Assembly (NCBI RefSeq): GCF_021654775.1
Contig: NZ_AP025343.1
Coordinates: 6,948,001 to 7,012,000, forward strand
From: Paenibacillus azoreducens
GTDB lineage: Bacteria; Bacillota; Bacilli; Paenibacillales; Paenibacillaceae
DNA: 64,000 nucleotides
Direction of reading: 5' to 3'
The notes beneath the pieces are model-generated. The model was not told where the DNA came from. It saw only the letters and a program-made list of their open reading frames with translations, and ran no database searches. The position numbers were made by a program, and so were the translations under genes. This document shows positions 1 to 11,760 of the stretch, one piece after another; position 1 is the first letter of the stretch; each line of letters begins with the position of its first letter.

Positions 1-1212
1 GGTGCAGGCATCATCATGCCTGTGGTAATGAACGTGTTCCTGACGGTTTTCCCGCCCGAAAAGAGGGGCACAGCGATGGGAACGATGGGGATTGCCATGA
101 TGTTTGCCCCCGCGCTCGGTCCTACCCTGTCCGGCTGGATCGTGGAGCATTACACATGGCGTATTTTGTTCATTATGGTCATTCCTCTGGCGGTACTGGA
201 CATTCTTTTTGCTTTCCGTTGGCTGACCAACGTCAACCGGCTCACCAAACCGCAGTTCGATTTTTGGGGAGTCGCCTTTTCGACGCTCGGCTTTGGTTCG
301 CTTCTGTACGGCTTCAGTTCCGCGGGCGATAAAGGCTGGGTAAGCGCTACTGTGCTTGGTTCCTTGTTTGTCGGTGCCGTTTTTATCGTTCTATTCGTCG
401 TACGCGAGCTGAGGATGGAAGTGCCGATGCTGGACTTTCGCGTATTCAAATACGATATCTTCACCTTCTCGACGATTATCGGCGGCCTGGTCAATATGGC
501 GATGTTCGGCGCGATGCTGCTGCTCCCGATCTATCTGCAGAACATCCGCGGCTTTACGCCCCTTCAATCCGGCCTATTGCTCCTGCCGGGAGCGCTGCTG
601 ATGGGGGTGATGTCACCGATCTCCGGCGCGATTTTCGATAAGACCGGAGCGCGTCCGCTGGCGATTGTCGGACTCGCCATTACAGCGATCACGACATTCG
701 AATTCAGCAGGTTGACCTCGGACACCTCTTTCACCCATCTGATGCTGCTATACACTATTCGCAGTTTCGGCATGTCGCTGATCATGATGTCCGTGCAAAC
801 CGAAGGGCTGAATCAGCTCCCGCCCCGACTCGGGGCTCACGGCACGGCCATGTCCAACACGATGCGGCAGGTGGCGGGATCAATCGGAACCGCACTGCTC
901 GTCACGGTGATGACAACCCGTTCGACGCTGCATATCGCGGAGGCAGGCAATCACTATACGCCCGACAATCTTTTTCTGACTGAGGATCTGGCGGCGCTTG
1001 GGCAAAATATTGCCGCCACCGCCGGAGTTCCTGCGGAAGCGGGATACGGCCTGGCCTTGCAAAGCGTATTCGGGATCGTTACGCAAAAGGGTACGATCGA
1101 AGGGATCAACGATGCTTTTATCGTCGCCACCTGGATTGCCGTTATCGCCTTGATCCTCTCCTTCTTCCTGCGCAGGGCCCGCAAGCCCAAGAAAACCAGG
1201 CACGCCAAATAA
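1..1212 (+). CDS. DHA2-type MFS drug exporter, 5'-truncated by the window
   Basis: The reading frame is open from base 1, so the true start lies outside the window and about 403 C-terminal residues are seen. Near the visible N-terminus are the motif ALGPTLSGWIVEHYTWR and the helices that follow it. This is the antiporter motif C region (GPxLGG) and the WR(W/I)xF segment typical of 14-helix DHA2 (EmrB/QacA/LmrB) proton-driven exporters. Many hydrophobic helices follow, and the tail is basic (RRARKPKKTRHAK), as expected for a cytoplasmic end. The likely role is export of drugs or toxic small molecules from the inner membrane; the substrate cannot be read from the sequence. A terminator follows 17 bases after the stop. 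Confidence 0.85.
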   Translation, partial: GAGIIMPVVMNVFLTVFPPEKRGTAMGTMGIAMMFAPALGPTLSGWIVEHYTWRILFIMVIPLAVLDILFAFRWLTNVNRLTKPQFDFWGVAFSTLGFGSLLYGFSSAGDKGWVSATVLGSLFVGAVFIVLFVVRELRMEVPMLDFRVFKYDIFTFSTIIGGLVNMAMFGAMLLLPIYLQNIRGFTPLQSGLLLLPGALLMGVMSPISGAIFDKTGARPLAIVGLAITAITTFEFSRLTSDTSFTHLMLLYTIRSFGMSLIMMSVQTEGLNQLPPRLGAHGTAMSNTMRQVAGSIGTALLVTVMTTRSTLHIAEAGNHYTPDNLFLTEDLAALGQNIAATAGVPAEAGYGLALQSVFGIVTQKGTIEGINDAFIVATWIAVIALILSFFLRRARKPKKTRHAK

Positions 1213-1228
1213 CGGCGTAATACCAAAA

Positions 1229-1258
1229 GCCGCTCTGTACGAAAAGAGCGGCCTTTAG
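1229..1258 (+). terminator. Intrinsic terminator after MFS gene
   Basis: An 8-bp perfect stem (GCCGCTCT at 1229-1236 with AGAGCGGC at 1245-1252) is followed by CTTT on the + strand and flanked by AAAA on the left. It can act in both directions between the convergent exporter and alkaline phosphatase genes. Confidence 0.8.
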
Positions 1259-1299
1259 CTTAATATTCAGCTTGGTTTTATGCTATTGATTTGCTCCGC

Positions 1300-2556
1300 C
1301 TATTTCTTGATTCCCCATAACTTCAAAATCGCGTCATGCACATACGTATTTTCATGCACCCCTGTGAAGAGCTCGGCTCCGCTACCCATCGCTGTCAGCG
1401 GAATGTCCACGCCGGTATGGCCTGCTGTTGTCCAATCCACGTAAAACTGCTCTTTGGAGCCGTAGATCGTAAACGGTCCGTCTTCCTTCGAAATCCCGTC
1501 GCCGGACTCATCCTTGTCATCCGCAGCTTCCAGGGCAAAACCGCCGGTTTCATGGTCAGCCAACACCAATACCAGCGTATCCGGATGTTTCTTGGCGAAT
1601 TCCTTGGCCACGCCTACGGCCTTGTCGAGTTCCTGTCCGGCTTTGATGGTCAGCTTGGCGTTGTTTTCATGCGCCATTTCGTCGGTTCCTTCCTCTTCAA
1701 CCATCAGGAAAAAGCCCTTTTTATTCGTGGAGAGCGTATCGAGCGCTTTTTGCGTCATGTCCTTCAGCGGCACGACTGGATTGTAGATATCCCCTTCGCC
1801 TTCGGGTTTTTGCTGGAACATCTCTTCATTGGCGAATAGGCCGAGGATTTTGCCGTTTTTCGCTTTTTGCAATTCTTCCTTGCTGGTGACATATTGATAG
1901 CCGAGTTTTTGGGCATGCTCGACGAGATTTCCTTCCGTACCTTTGCTTTCCTCGGACGGATCTTCAGCTGGATGATCCGGGAATTTTCCCGGGCTGCCTT
2001 TTGGATACCAGAAATCTTCTCCGCCCCCTAGCAGCACATCCACCTTGCTGTTGTCCAAATACTGCTTCGCGATTTTGCTTTGCTGCGAACGGTCCTCTAC
2101 ATGGGAACCGAATACCGCCGGCGTCGCATCCGTGATCTGGCTTGTCGTAACAAGACCTGTGGATTTGCCGAGATCTTTGGCAACTTCAAGCACGGTTTTG
2201 ACCGGCTTTTTATTCACATCGACGCCTACGGCGCCGTTATACGTTTTAACACCGCTCGCAATCGCCGTTCCCGCAGCGGCCGAGTCGGTGACAGCCACCG
2301 TAGAATGCGTGCGGAGAAACGCCGAATAAGGCATGTCATCCATCTGAAGTTTGCCGTTTAAACCGACTGTATTCAGGCGGATGGCATCACGCTGCGCCGC
2401 TCCCATACCGTCTCCGACAAAAAGGATCACATTTTTCGCTTTCACGGGCGCCGCGTTCCCTTTAGCTTGAACGGTTCCTCCGGCAATAACCAGACTTGCA
2501 GCCGCCGTAAGGCAGAATGCAGCTTGTACAATGCTCCGTTTCTTTCTTTTCATCAT
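1300..2556 (-). CDS. Secreted alkaline phosphatase (PhoA family)
   Basis: A 418-residue phosphomonoesterase that releases phosphate from organic phosphate esters outside the cell. The N-terminus MMKRKKRS followed by a hydrophobic stretch ending VQA (about residue 31) is a Sec signal peptide. The metal-binding motif VGDGMG has its Asp at about residue 49, and the phosphorylation site TDSAAAGTA has its nucleophilic Ser at about residue 92. ADHETGG, which supplies further metal ligands, lies near residue 335. Length and motif order fit Bacillus PhoA/PhoB-type enzymes. The start ATG has a GAAGGAGG-like site 8-10 bases upstream. The enzyme probably serves phosphate scavenging; no Pho box was identified by eye. 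A tandem repeat occupies the upstream region. Confidence 0.93.
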   Translation of the reverse strand: MMKRKKRSIVQAAFCLTAAASLVIAGGTVQAKGNAAPVKAKNVILFVGDGMGAAQRDAIRLNTVGLNGKLQMDDMPYSAFLRTHSTVAVTDSAAAGTAIASGVKTYNGAVGVDVNKKPVKTVLEVAKDLGKSTGLVTTSQITDATPAVFGSHVEDRSQQSKIAKQYLDNSKVDVLLGGGEDFWYPKGSPGKFPDHPAEDPSEESKGTEGNLVEHAQKLGYQYVTSKEELQKAKNGKILGLFANEEMFQQKPEGEGDIYNPVVPLKDMTQKALDTLSTNKKGFFLMVEEEGTDEMAHENNAKLTIKAGQELDKAVGVAKEFAKKHPDTLVLVLADHETGGFALEAADDKDESGDGISKEDGPFTIYGSKEQFYVDWTTAGHTGVDIPLTAMGSGAELFTGVHENTYVHDAILKLWGIKK

Positions 2557-2581
2557 TTTTCCTCCTTCAGATGAATGCCAA

Positions 2582-2664
2582 TAAGAAAAACGTCTATTGA
2601 CGTACTATCACAGCAGACAGACCACCTTTAGCTGTAGTTTTTCTTGCGATATCAGGATGCGTTT
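2582..2664. repeat. 83-bp direct repeat, copy 1
   Basis: This 83-bp sequence beginning TAAGAAAAACGTCTATTGAC recurs identically at 2692-2774, exactly 110 bp downstream. The roughly 27 bp after each copy are also similar (TTATACTTTCTGATATCT against TTAGTCCTCTCTTATATCT), so the duplicated unit is about 110 bp. It lies between the alkaline phosphatase and fumC genes. Confidence 0.95.
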
Positions 2665-2691
2665 CCCCTGAAGTTATACTTTCTGATATCT

Positions 2692-2780
2692 TAAGAAAAA
2701 CGTCTATTGACGTACTATCACAGCAGACAGACCACCTTTAGCTGTAGTTTTTCTTGCGATATCAGGATGCGTTTTTCTTA
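2692..2780. repeat. 83-bp direct repeat, copy 2, with terminal inverted repeats
   Basis: Second copy of the repeat at 2582. It is bounded by a perfect 11-bp inverted repeat: TAAGAAAAACG at 2692-2702 and CGTTTTTCTTA at 2770-2780. The layout (about 89 bp, terminal inverted repeats, no coding capacity) resembles a small non-autonomous element or a hairpin-forming intergenic repeat. Copy 1 has lost its right end, reading GTTTCCCC instead of GTTTTTCTTA. Confidence 0.85.
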
Positions 2781-3020
2781 GAGTTAGTCCTCTCTTATAT
2801 CTTAGAAACAAACCATTAAAATAAATGCTAATAAATGTTAATTTTATGTATGATCTGCACTTTTTTCGCTTTATGGGAGGTTTCCCTTTCCTCAAATTTC
2901 ATAAATCTCATTTTAACTGGTAGTGAGAGTATGATATATTTCATATCAGGCGGGTCTATTTCATCAAAAGGATTGCTTGGAAGTGGACCTCTCGAATTGA
3001 ATATGAACTCACGAGTGGTG

Positions 3021-3038
3021 AAGGAGGAAATGCAAGTG
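3021..3038 (+). promoter_or_regulatory. Ribosome binding site that decides the fumC start
   Basis: AAGGAGG at 3021-3027 is spaced 8 bases from GTG 3036-3038 but only 2 from ATG 3030-3032. The spacing favours the GTG start. Confidence 0.7.
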
Positions 3039-4424
3039 GAATTCAGAGTTGAAAGAGACACCATCGGTGAAATTAAAGTTCCTGCGGACAAGCTGTGGGC
3101 AGCCCAAACGCAGCGGAGCTTTGAAAATTTCAAAATCGGCACGGAAAAAATGCCGCTTGAACTGATCCGCGAATTTGCGATCCTGAAAAAAAGCGCGGCT
3201 CTCGCCAACAAAGAACTGGGCAAGCTGGACGCTGAGAAGGCAGATGCCATCATTGCGGCCGCCGATGAGGTTATCGAAGGCAAGCTGAACGATCACTTCC
3301 CGCTGGCTGTATGGCAAACCGGAAGCGGCACCCAGTCCAATATGAACGTAAATGAGGTTATCGCCAACCGCGCCAACCAAATGCTGCAGGAAAAAGGCAG
3401 CGAGCAGCGCATTCACCCGAACGATGACGTCAACAAATCGCAAAGCTCCAACGATACGTTCCCGACAGCGATGCATATCGCGGCGCTGATTGCCGTGGAA
3501 GAGCAAGTGCTTCCGGCCATCGCCAAATTAAAGGAAACGTTCCGCACGAAAAGCGAAGAGTATATGGATATCATCAAAATCGGCAGAACGCATCTGCAGG
3601 ACGCTACTCCGCTTACGCTTGGACAAGAAATCAGCGGCTGGCACCGCATGCTGGAAAAAAGCGAAGGCATGATCCGCGCCAGCATCGAAGCACTGCGTGA
3701 ACTCGCCATCGGCGGAACGGCTGTAGGTACAGGCATCAACGCCCATCCGAAATTCGGGGAAATGACGGCGGCCAACATCAGCAAGCTGACTGGCAAAACC
3801 TTCACCTCCGCGGCCAACAAATTCCACGCGTTGACAAGCCATGACGAGCTCGTATATGTTCACGGCGCGCTGAAAGCGCTTGCTGCTGATCTCATGAAAA
3901 TCGCCAACGATGTGCGCTGGCTGGCCAGCGGTCCACGCTGCGGCATTGGCGAACTGACCATCCCTGCCAACGAGCCGGGAAGCTCCATCATGCCAGGTAA
4001 AGTGAATCCGACTCAAAGCGAAGCGATGACGATGGTTGTATGCCAGGTGATGGGCAACGATGCGGCTATCGGTTTTGCCGCCAGCCAAGGCAATTTCGAG
4101 CTGAACGTATTCAAGCCGGTTATCATTTATAACTTCCTGCAATCGGCACGTTTGCTGGCTGACGCCATGGTTTCCTTTAACGACCACTGTGCGGTGGGTA
4201 TCGAACCGAACCGTTCCGTGATCGACCGCAACCTGAACCAATCGCTGATGCTGGTTACGGCGCTCAACCCGCATATCGGCTATGAAAATGCCGCCAAGGT
4301 AGCCAAGCTGGCTCATAAAGAAGGCCTGACGCTTAAGGAAGCCGCCTTGAAGAGCAATCTGCTGACGGAAGAGCAGTTTGATGCCGTCGTGCGTCCGGAG
4401 CAAATGATCCATCCGAAAGAGTAG
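3036..4424 (+). CDS. fumC: Class II fumarate hydratase
   Basis: Catalyses the reversible hydration of fumarate to malate in the TCA cycle as a cytoplasmic homotetramer without an iron-sulphur cluster. The protein follows B. subtilis FumC closely along its whole length: [16 protein letters not shown] at the start, [10 protein letters not shown], the [15 protein letters not shown] segment ([13 protein letters not shown]), and the fumarase/aspartase signature [11 protein letters not shown] with the catalytic serine. I chose the GTG at 3036 because AAGGAGG (3021-3027) lies 8 bases upstream and it gives 462 residues, the usual length. An in-frame ATG at 3030 is only 2 bases from the same site. The longer open frame back to 2835 is not family-like. 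Confidence 0.95.
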   Translation: MEFRVERDTIGEIKVPADKLWAAQTQRSFENFKIGTEKMPLELIREFAILKKSAALANKELGKLDAEKADAIIAAADEVIEGKLNDHFPLAVWQTGSGTQSNMNVNEVIANRANQMLQEKGSEQRIHPNDDVNKSQSSNDTFPTAMHIAALIAVEEQVLPAIAKLKETFRTKSEEYMDIIKIGRTHLQDATPLTLGQEISGWHRMLEKSEGMIRASIEALRELAIGGTAVGTGINAHPKFGEMTAANISKLTGKTFTSAANKFHALTSHDELVYVHGALKALAADLMKIANDVRWLASGPRCGIGELTIPANEPGSSIMPGKVNPTQSEAMTMVVCQVMGNDAAIGFAASQGNFELNVFKPVIIYNFLQSARLLADAMVSFNDHCAVGIEPNRSVIDRNLNQSLMLVTALNPHIGYENAAKVAKLAHKEGLTLKEAALKSNLLTEEQFDAVVRPEQMIHPKE

Positions 4425-4480
4425 GCTTGTTCACTTCAATCAAGTCCCACTTAATAATTATAATGACATCCTTTATAGAG

Positions 4481-4520
4481 CAAGCTGGTCCGGTACTTAT
4501 GCCGGAGCCAGCTTGTTTTG
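4481..4520 (+). terminator. Intrinsic terminator after fumC
   Basis: A long stem (CAAGCTGGTCCGG at 4481-4493 with CCGGAGCCAGCTTG at 4502-4515, one bulge) is followed by TTTTGTTTTC. It is a strong rho-independent terminator. Confidence 0.88.
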
Positions 4521-4553
4521 TTTTCTCTGGGGCGTTCCTCTCTACTTCTCGTC

Positions 4554-4584
4554 TTGACTCTCCAGCAACAGGAGACTTTATACT
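4554..4584 (+). promoter_or_regulatory. MerR-type promoter with 19-bp spacer and operator dyad
   Basis: A -35 box TTGACT (4554-4559) and a -10 box TATACT (4579-4584) are separated by 19 bp. The over-long spacer contains the dyad TCTCC-N7-GGAGA. A 19-20 bp spacer with a dyad is the hallmark of promoters activated by MerR-family regulators through DNA untwisting. It lies 33 bases upstream of the merR-family gene, so autoregulation is very likely. Confidence 0.8.
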
Positions 4585-4617
4585 GATAATCAAGAAAAGG
4601 AGGCGGAATAAACCAAG

Positions 4618-5592
4618 GTGGAAAAATACTACTCAATCGGCGAAGTATCGAAACTGACCGGAGCGACCATAAAAACAATCCGCTATTACGATGACATTCA
4701 TCTGCTTTCGGCTTCCCATGTCAGCGAAGCAGGTTATCGATATTACAATCAGGAAGACATATGGCAGCTTGAGCTGATTTTGTTTTTGCGGTATTTAGGA
4801 TTCAAAATCAATGAAATCAAGCAAATGCTTCAACATGAACTGCCTGTGTCCACATCGATCAAGTGGCAGATCGAAGCAATCCAGCATCAACTGGACCATC
4901 TTGAGCGGATGAAACGGATCCTGATTCAGGCCGATCAACAGCATCAACCCGAATCCCAGCTGCAATTTTTGCATGACATCTCGGAGATCATCCATAAATC
5001 GAGCCGGAAACGCAAAGATTTTATCGCAGCAAAAATGCACCAAGCCTTCGTAGAGCCGGAGCTTTCCCCGGATTGGCGGGAGCAAATGCTCGCTGCTTAT
5101 ATCGATTTTACGCCTGAGCAGCAGGATTTAACCGAAATCCAGCTTGCCGCCTGGACCCGAATGAAGGCGATGCTGTCTGATACAACCTTTACCGCAGAAA
5201 TCAGACAGAAGCTAAGCCCCTTCTGGGAGGCTGTCCGGCAGAATCACATCGACGCTTCGCCATGGCAGACAAAATACAAGCAAGTAACGGACGCCGTCAT
5301 TTCGCTTATACAAAAAGGGGCGTCGGAACAAAGCCCGGAAATGCACAGAGCCGCATTGGATTACATCTCATTATTCCAAAACGCCGATGTGCCGCTGAAC
5401 CTGGAACAGCTGCGGTTGTTTATCGAGCAGGCCAATCGCATGACCTCCGCGCGCATTCAGGAATGGTGGGAACTGGTCGTAACTCTTAGCCCTTCGCTTG
5501 TACCTTTTTTCGACTCGCAGACGATGATCCGCCAGACTGTTGAATGGTTAATCGCAAACCCTGAACATATCAATCTTAGAGGTGAAAGATAA
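4618..5592 (+). CDS. MerR-family transcriptional regulator with large effector domain
   Basis: A 324-residue regulator. Residues 1-70 form the winged-helix MerR domain: YYSIGEVSKLTGATIKTIRYYDD, then the RYY wing segment and the FLRYLGFKINEIK helix. A coiled-coil dimerisation helix follows (about 80-115) and then a roughly 200-residue all-helical C-terminal domain. That is much longer than metal sensors and resembles drug- or small-molecule-sensing MerR proteins (TipA/Mta type), but I do not recognise the ligand. The start is GTG, with AAGGAGG 14 bases upstream, a long spacing. The gene overlaps the following hydrolase by one base (TAATG). The promoter at 4554-4584 carries a typical MerR operator. 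Confidence 0.85.
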   Translation: MEKYYSIGEVSKLTGATIKTIRYYDDIHLLSASHVSEAGYRYYNQEDIWQLELILFLRYLGFKINEIKQMLQHELPVSTSIKWQIEAIQHQLDHLERMKRILIQADQQHQPESQLQFLHDISEIIHKSSRKRKDFIAAKMHQAFVEPELSPDWREQMLAAYIDFTPEQQDLTEIQLAAWTRMKAMLSDTTFTAEIRQKLSPFWEAVRQNHIDASPWQTKYKQVTDAVISLIQKGASEQSPEMHRAALDYISLFQNADVPLNLEQLRLFIEQANRMTSARIQEWWELVVTLSPSLVPFFDSQTMIRQTVEWLIANPEHINLRGER

Positions 5593-6419
5593 TGAGCATA
5601 ACCCCACTCCATGTCTCTCTGCCTGAGGGCAATATACATATTGCTGTTTACGGTTCGCAAAACAAGACTCCCGTCATTCTTTTGCATGGTACGGCTGCCT
5701 ATCATTACTGTTGGCGGAATGTGGCTGCCCATCTCGCTCAATCTTACCGTGTCTATTGTCCGGATATGTTGGGTGCCGGATTCAGTGACAAACCGATAGA
5801 CGTTCCATACTCCAAGCGCGCCCAAGCATTACGTCTGATATCGGCAATCGAATCTCTTGGGTGCGGTCCTGTCCATTTGGCCGGGCATTCCCTTGGAGGA
5901 GAGGTTGCGACTCATATCGCGCTGGAAGCTCCCCATCTGATCCAAAGCTTGATGCTGATTGCTCCCGATGGCTTCAGGCAAGGCGTTATCCCTCCCGTCA
6001 GGTGGGCCGCCCGAAAAGGTTGGATGAACGGCATGTTCCGCAGAGCCATGCGCAGTCAGATGAAGCCCAAAACATTATCCCGAATACTGGCGCTTCCACT
6101 TGACCGCATCACTCCGGATTTCATGGAAAATTGGACTATGCCGTACACCCACCCAAACACTCCGGATATCATTGCCAAATCGCTTGCCGATGACGATACA
6201 GGAGTCATATCTGATCATGTACCCCAAATTACGCTCCCATCCCTGCTGGTTTATGGCACAAAGGATCGGATGATACCTAAGCGGGTTTTTGCCAAGTATC
6301 AGGCTCATTTGCCTAATGTCCGCACGGAGATTTATGAAGGTTATGGACATGTGCTTATGGAGCAGTGCCCCGAGCGTTTATCGGAAACGATCGACAGTTT
6401 TGTGAAGGAAAATCTCTAG
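5592..6419 (+). CDS. Alpha/beta hydrolase fold protein
   Basis: A 275-residue cytoplasmic hydrolase without a signal peptide. It has the oxyanion HG motif (LLHGTAAYHYCW), the nucleophile elbow GHSLGG (Ser near residue 97), a late Asp (YGTKDRMIP) and the catalytic His (GYGHVLMEQCPERL), in the order of a Ser-Asp-His triad. A cap region between about residues 130 and 190 is basic and Met/Trp-rich. It is translated together with the MerR regulator (one-base overlap), so it is probably induced by that regulator's ligand and may act on it. The substrate is not deducible; esterase, haloalkane or C-C hydrolase activity are all possible. Confidence 0.85.
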   Translation: MSITPLHVSLPEGNIHIAVYGSQNKTPVILLHGTAAYHYCWRNVAAHLAQSYRVYCPDMLGAGFSDKPIDVPYSKRAQALRLISAIESLGCGPVHLAGHSLGGEVATHIALEAPHLIQSLMLIAPDGFRQGVIPPVRWAARKGWMNGMFRRAMRSQMKPKTLSRILALPLDRITPDFMENWTMPYTHPNTPDIIAKSLADDDTGVISDHVPQITLPSLLVYGTKDRMIPKRVFAKYQAHLPNVRTEIYEGYGHVLMEQCPERLSETIDSFVKENL

Positions 6420-6429
6420 TTTATGCCGC

Positions 6430-6614
6430 TAACGAATCTGGGAACCGCTATTCCCCCAAAAACGGGGCCTTTTCAAATGTAACGAAACTCCCAATCGTTA
6501 TTCGGGCGAAACCCGGCTTCATCACGGTTTATTTTGATCAATAGCGATTCCAGGTTTCGTTAGATTATTTTAAAGGGCCATTTTGCCTAAATAACGATTG
6601 CTGGTTTCGTTAGA
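6430..6614. repeat. TAACGAAAC palindromic intergenic repeat, locus A
   Basis: Four related units lie here. Forward-type units start at 6430 (TAACGAATCTGGGAACCGC) and 6480 (TAACGAAACTCCCAATCGTT). Inverted units end at 6563 and 6613 (GGTTTCGTTAGA, the last preceded by AATAACGATTGCT). Forward and inverted units can pair into long hairpins. The same family occurs at 19627-19716 and 39606-39797. Confidence 0.85.
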
Positions 6615-6621
6615 ACAACAA

Positions 6622-6753
6622 AATAACCCCACAAAGAGTATCGGAAAGAATTCCGACGACCCTCGAAGAGGGGCGCTTTTGCGGAGCAAAAGTACTGAGT
6701 GACGTGTAGCCTTTGAAGCTTATTCCGATTACTTTGCGGGGACCCCGGAAGTT
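6622..6753. repeat. TATCGGAAAGAA dispersed repeat, locus 1
   Basis: About 130 bp from AATAACCCCACAAA to CCCCGGAAGTTT. It matches 26996-27181 over most of its length, including AGTATCGGAAAGAA, GGGGCGCTTTTGCG(G/A)AGCAAAAGTAC and GAAGCTTATTCCGATT. It contains hairpins (GCTTTTGC-GGA-GCAAAAG). It directly abuts TAACGAAAC locus A. Confidence 0.85.
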
Positions 6754-6850
6754 TATACTTTCTTATATGTCAAAAAAAGCGGCCCCCAAAAGGTCGCTTT
6801 GCATCTCGCCGAATATAATCATCTACCGCACAACCGGTTATATGAACTAT

Positions 6851-7090
6851 TTAGTAATCCTGGGGAAGACTCTCAATGGCAGTAAAAAACACTTCGAAAA
6901 GTTCCCTGTCAAACTTGCTCTTAACATAGTCCGATATTTCGTCAAGCTGCTCTTGATCGTCATATTCCAGGCACGGCCGTCCTTCACACCACAGCACCCT
7001 GCACTCAAACTCCTGTCTTACCTTCTCAATCACGTAATCTTGCTCCGTCACTCCACCGCTGGTCGCCAACGACTTACGCCCCCTCCACAA
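6851..7090 (-). CDS. Small hypothetical protein
   Basis: An open frame of 79 residues, acidic in its second half (CLEYDDQEQLDEISDYVK) with regular helix-like spacing. I do not recognise a family. Its only full-length start is TTG with a weak GGA site; an internal GTG would give about 66 residues. It lies in a degraded stretch beside a DUF4097 fragment and repeats, so it may be a remnant or not be expressed. It is listed because its composition is protein-like and no better frame exists opposite it. Confidence 0.35.
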   Translation of the reverse strand: MWRGRKSLATSGGVTEQDYVIEKVRQEFECRVLWCEGRPCLEYDDQEQLDEISDYVKSKFDRELFEVFFTAIESLPQDY

Positions 7091-7188
7091 GTGGTTTCCT
7101 TCATCGTAGTTGTTCCCTTATATTATTTAAAATTTAGATACATTTTTCCGATGACATTTATCACACCTGCGTGAAAAGAAGAGCGCCC

Positions 7189-7446
7189 CTACTTGACCTC
7201 AATCGTTCCCGATCGGCTTTTGACATACAGCGAGTTCTCCCCGGCGCCGATCGTCCCGCTGACATCCTTGTTCGTTTCATTTGCCGTGGATAGACCGCCC
7301 AAGTTAACGGATGTATCGCCTTTCGCATTCTCTACCTTGACCTTTAAATTGGACGGCTCTGTTCCATAGTCGACCCCAATATCACCCGTTTCGGTTTTGA
7401 TGTTCATTTCGCCTTTTTCGTCAGTGCTGAAATTAGTTTTCGGCAT
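7189..7446 (-). pseudogene. DUF4097 beta-repeat protein, C-terminal fragment
   Basis: The 85 residues read as the C-terminal end of a DUF4097 (putative adhesin, beta-helical repeat) protein. They show alternating short beta repeats (IKTETGDIGVDYG, VKVENAKGDTSVNLGG), then SGTIGAGENSLYVKSRSGTIEV, the usual ending of that family. Full members have 250-350 residues and an N-terminal membrane or leader region. Here nothing family-like precedes the ATG, so this is probably a truncated remnant. Confidence 0.55.
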
Positions 7447-7630
7447 TGCACGAATTGGTCGCTGCGGTTACGGACCGTTCTTCCGATCGCTGCCCGCCTC
7501 CAAATTTCAAACAAAAAGCACCCCTTATATATCGAGGTATGGGTAAGACAAAGTCCACAATTCCCGAAAAATAAGAAGTGCCCGTTTGTATATGATTGTT
7601 TATGTCATGTGTTTTATTGCCCTAACTTCT

Positions 7631-10666
<3,036 letters not shown>

Positions 10667-10793
10667 TCAGCAAGAAAACGATGATAGCAGGCTTATTTTC
10701 CACCTTCAGCCGGATCTGATCATGCGAACGCTTAAACCTGTTCCCTACCGGAGGCGGCGTCTCCCTAAGTTTCATCGTTCCTTATCATTAGTT

Positions 10794-10808
10794 ATGTTAT
10801 ATTAACAT
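10794..10808. promoter_or_regulatory. Palindrome between lacZ and the AraC regulator
   Basis: ATGTTA-TAT-TAACAT, a 15-bp palindrome in an AT-rich stretch in the lacZ/regulator intergenic region, 143 bases from lacZ and 93 from the regulator. It could be an operator or overlap a -10 region; its function is inferred from position only. Confidence 0.35.
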
Positions 10809-10900
10809 TATAAGATACCAATAAGCCTTGATGTAGAACGAAATATTCGTATTTACTTAACGATTTTCGCATATAGATAAAATGGAGGTGTAAAAGAATC

Positions 10901-11728
10901 ATGGCAAACAAGCTTGGGTTTCTCATGCAAAGCGATACGATGATGCAGCTTCCGATTTATATGACGGGGGCGGGACATTGGAATCATCAGGAACCGATCC
11001 ACCGGCCGGACGGCTACCCTCAGTTCCAATGGCTGCACTGTGTATCCGGCCAAGGCGAACTCAAGGTGGGCGGCCAGGCATACCGGGTAAAACCGGGTTC
11101 GGGCATGTTCCTATATCCCGACGAAGAGCATGCCTATTACAGTATGGAGAAGCCATGGGAAGTGTACTGGATCACGTTTATGGGACGGGATGCCGAGAGC
11201 CTTGCTCATTTGGCCGGTATAAATGCTTCCGGCGTCTATACAGTGCAAAGCCAAGAACTGATCCTGAATCATATGAAAAACGCGCTGTCCTTAACATGCT
11301 CCGACAAGCCGCTTGCGGGACTGGAATGCTCCAAGCTGGCCTATATGTTCCTCATTGACCTCATGACCGACAGGATGCATGCTTCCTCTACCGATCAAGG
11401 GTATTTGCGCCTGCAACCCGTTTTTGACTATATGGAAAACCATTATCAGCGGGATATTACGCTGCAGGAGCTCGCCGAACAGCTCAGGGTATCCACACAG
11501 CATTTATGCCTTCTTTTCCGCAAAATCCTGAACAAACGCCCCATGGAATACCTGAACCAGCTCCGCATCCAGAAAAGCAAGGAACGACTGCTGGAATGCC
11601 CAGATGCGCGGATCGGCGAAATCGCCGGGCATGTGGGGTTTACGACGCCGGGGTATTTTAGTACGCTATTCAAACGTATGGAAGGGATGACGCCGGAGGC
11701 TTTCCGCAAGCTGAATGGTATAAGGTGA
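10901..11728 (+). CDS. AraC-family regulator with cupin sensor, next to lacZ
   Basis: A 275-residue regulator. Residues about 30-110 form an AraC-type cupin ligand-binding domain (FQWLHCVSGQGELKVGG, then a PGSGMFLYPDEEHAYY strand pair). Residues about 175-273 form the double helix-turn-helix DNA-binding domain (ITLQELAEQLRVSTQHLCLLF and IGEIAGHVGFTTPGYFSTLFKR). It probably senses a sugar and activates lacZ, from which it is divergently transcribed with 249 bp between them. The ATG has TGGAGGTG about 10 bases upstream. It is also similar in layout to regulators of alpha- or beta-galactoside genes, but the ligand is not identifiable. Confidence 0.88.
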   Translation: MANKLGFLMQSDTMMQLPIYMTGAGHWNHQEPIHRPDGYPQFQWLHCVSGQGELKVGGQAYRVKPGSGMFLYPDEEHAYYSMEKPWEVYWITFMGRDAESLAHLAGINASGVYTVQSQELILNHMKNALSLTCSDKPLAGLECSKLAYMFLIDLMTDRMHASSTDQGYLRLQPVFDYMENHYQRDITLQELAEQLRVSTQHLCLLFRKILNKRPMEYLNQLRIQKSKERLLECPDARIGEIAGHVGFTTPGYFSTLFKRMEGMTPEAFRKLNGIR

Positions 11729-11760
11729 TTTTCTGCCTTGGTGAGATCTAAACTAGAAAA

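Noticed and set aside
2704..2895. 63-codon minus-strand frame ending in the 83-bp repeat
   Set aside because: About a third of it is repeat sequence and the rest is a basic, low-information stretch opposite the fumC leader; no start signal was seen.
3528..4412. Long antisense open frame (294 codons) inside fumC
   Set aside because: It is a codon-composition shadow of a well-conserved fumarase; the product has no recognisable domain.
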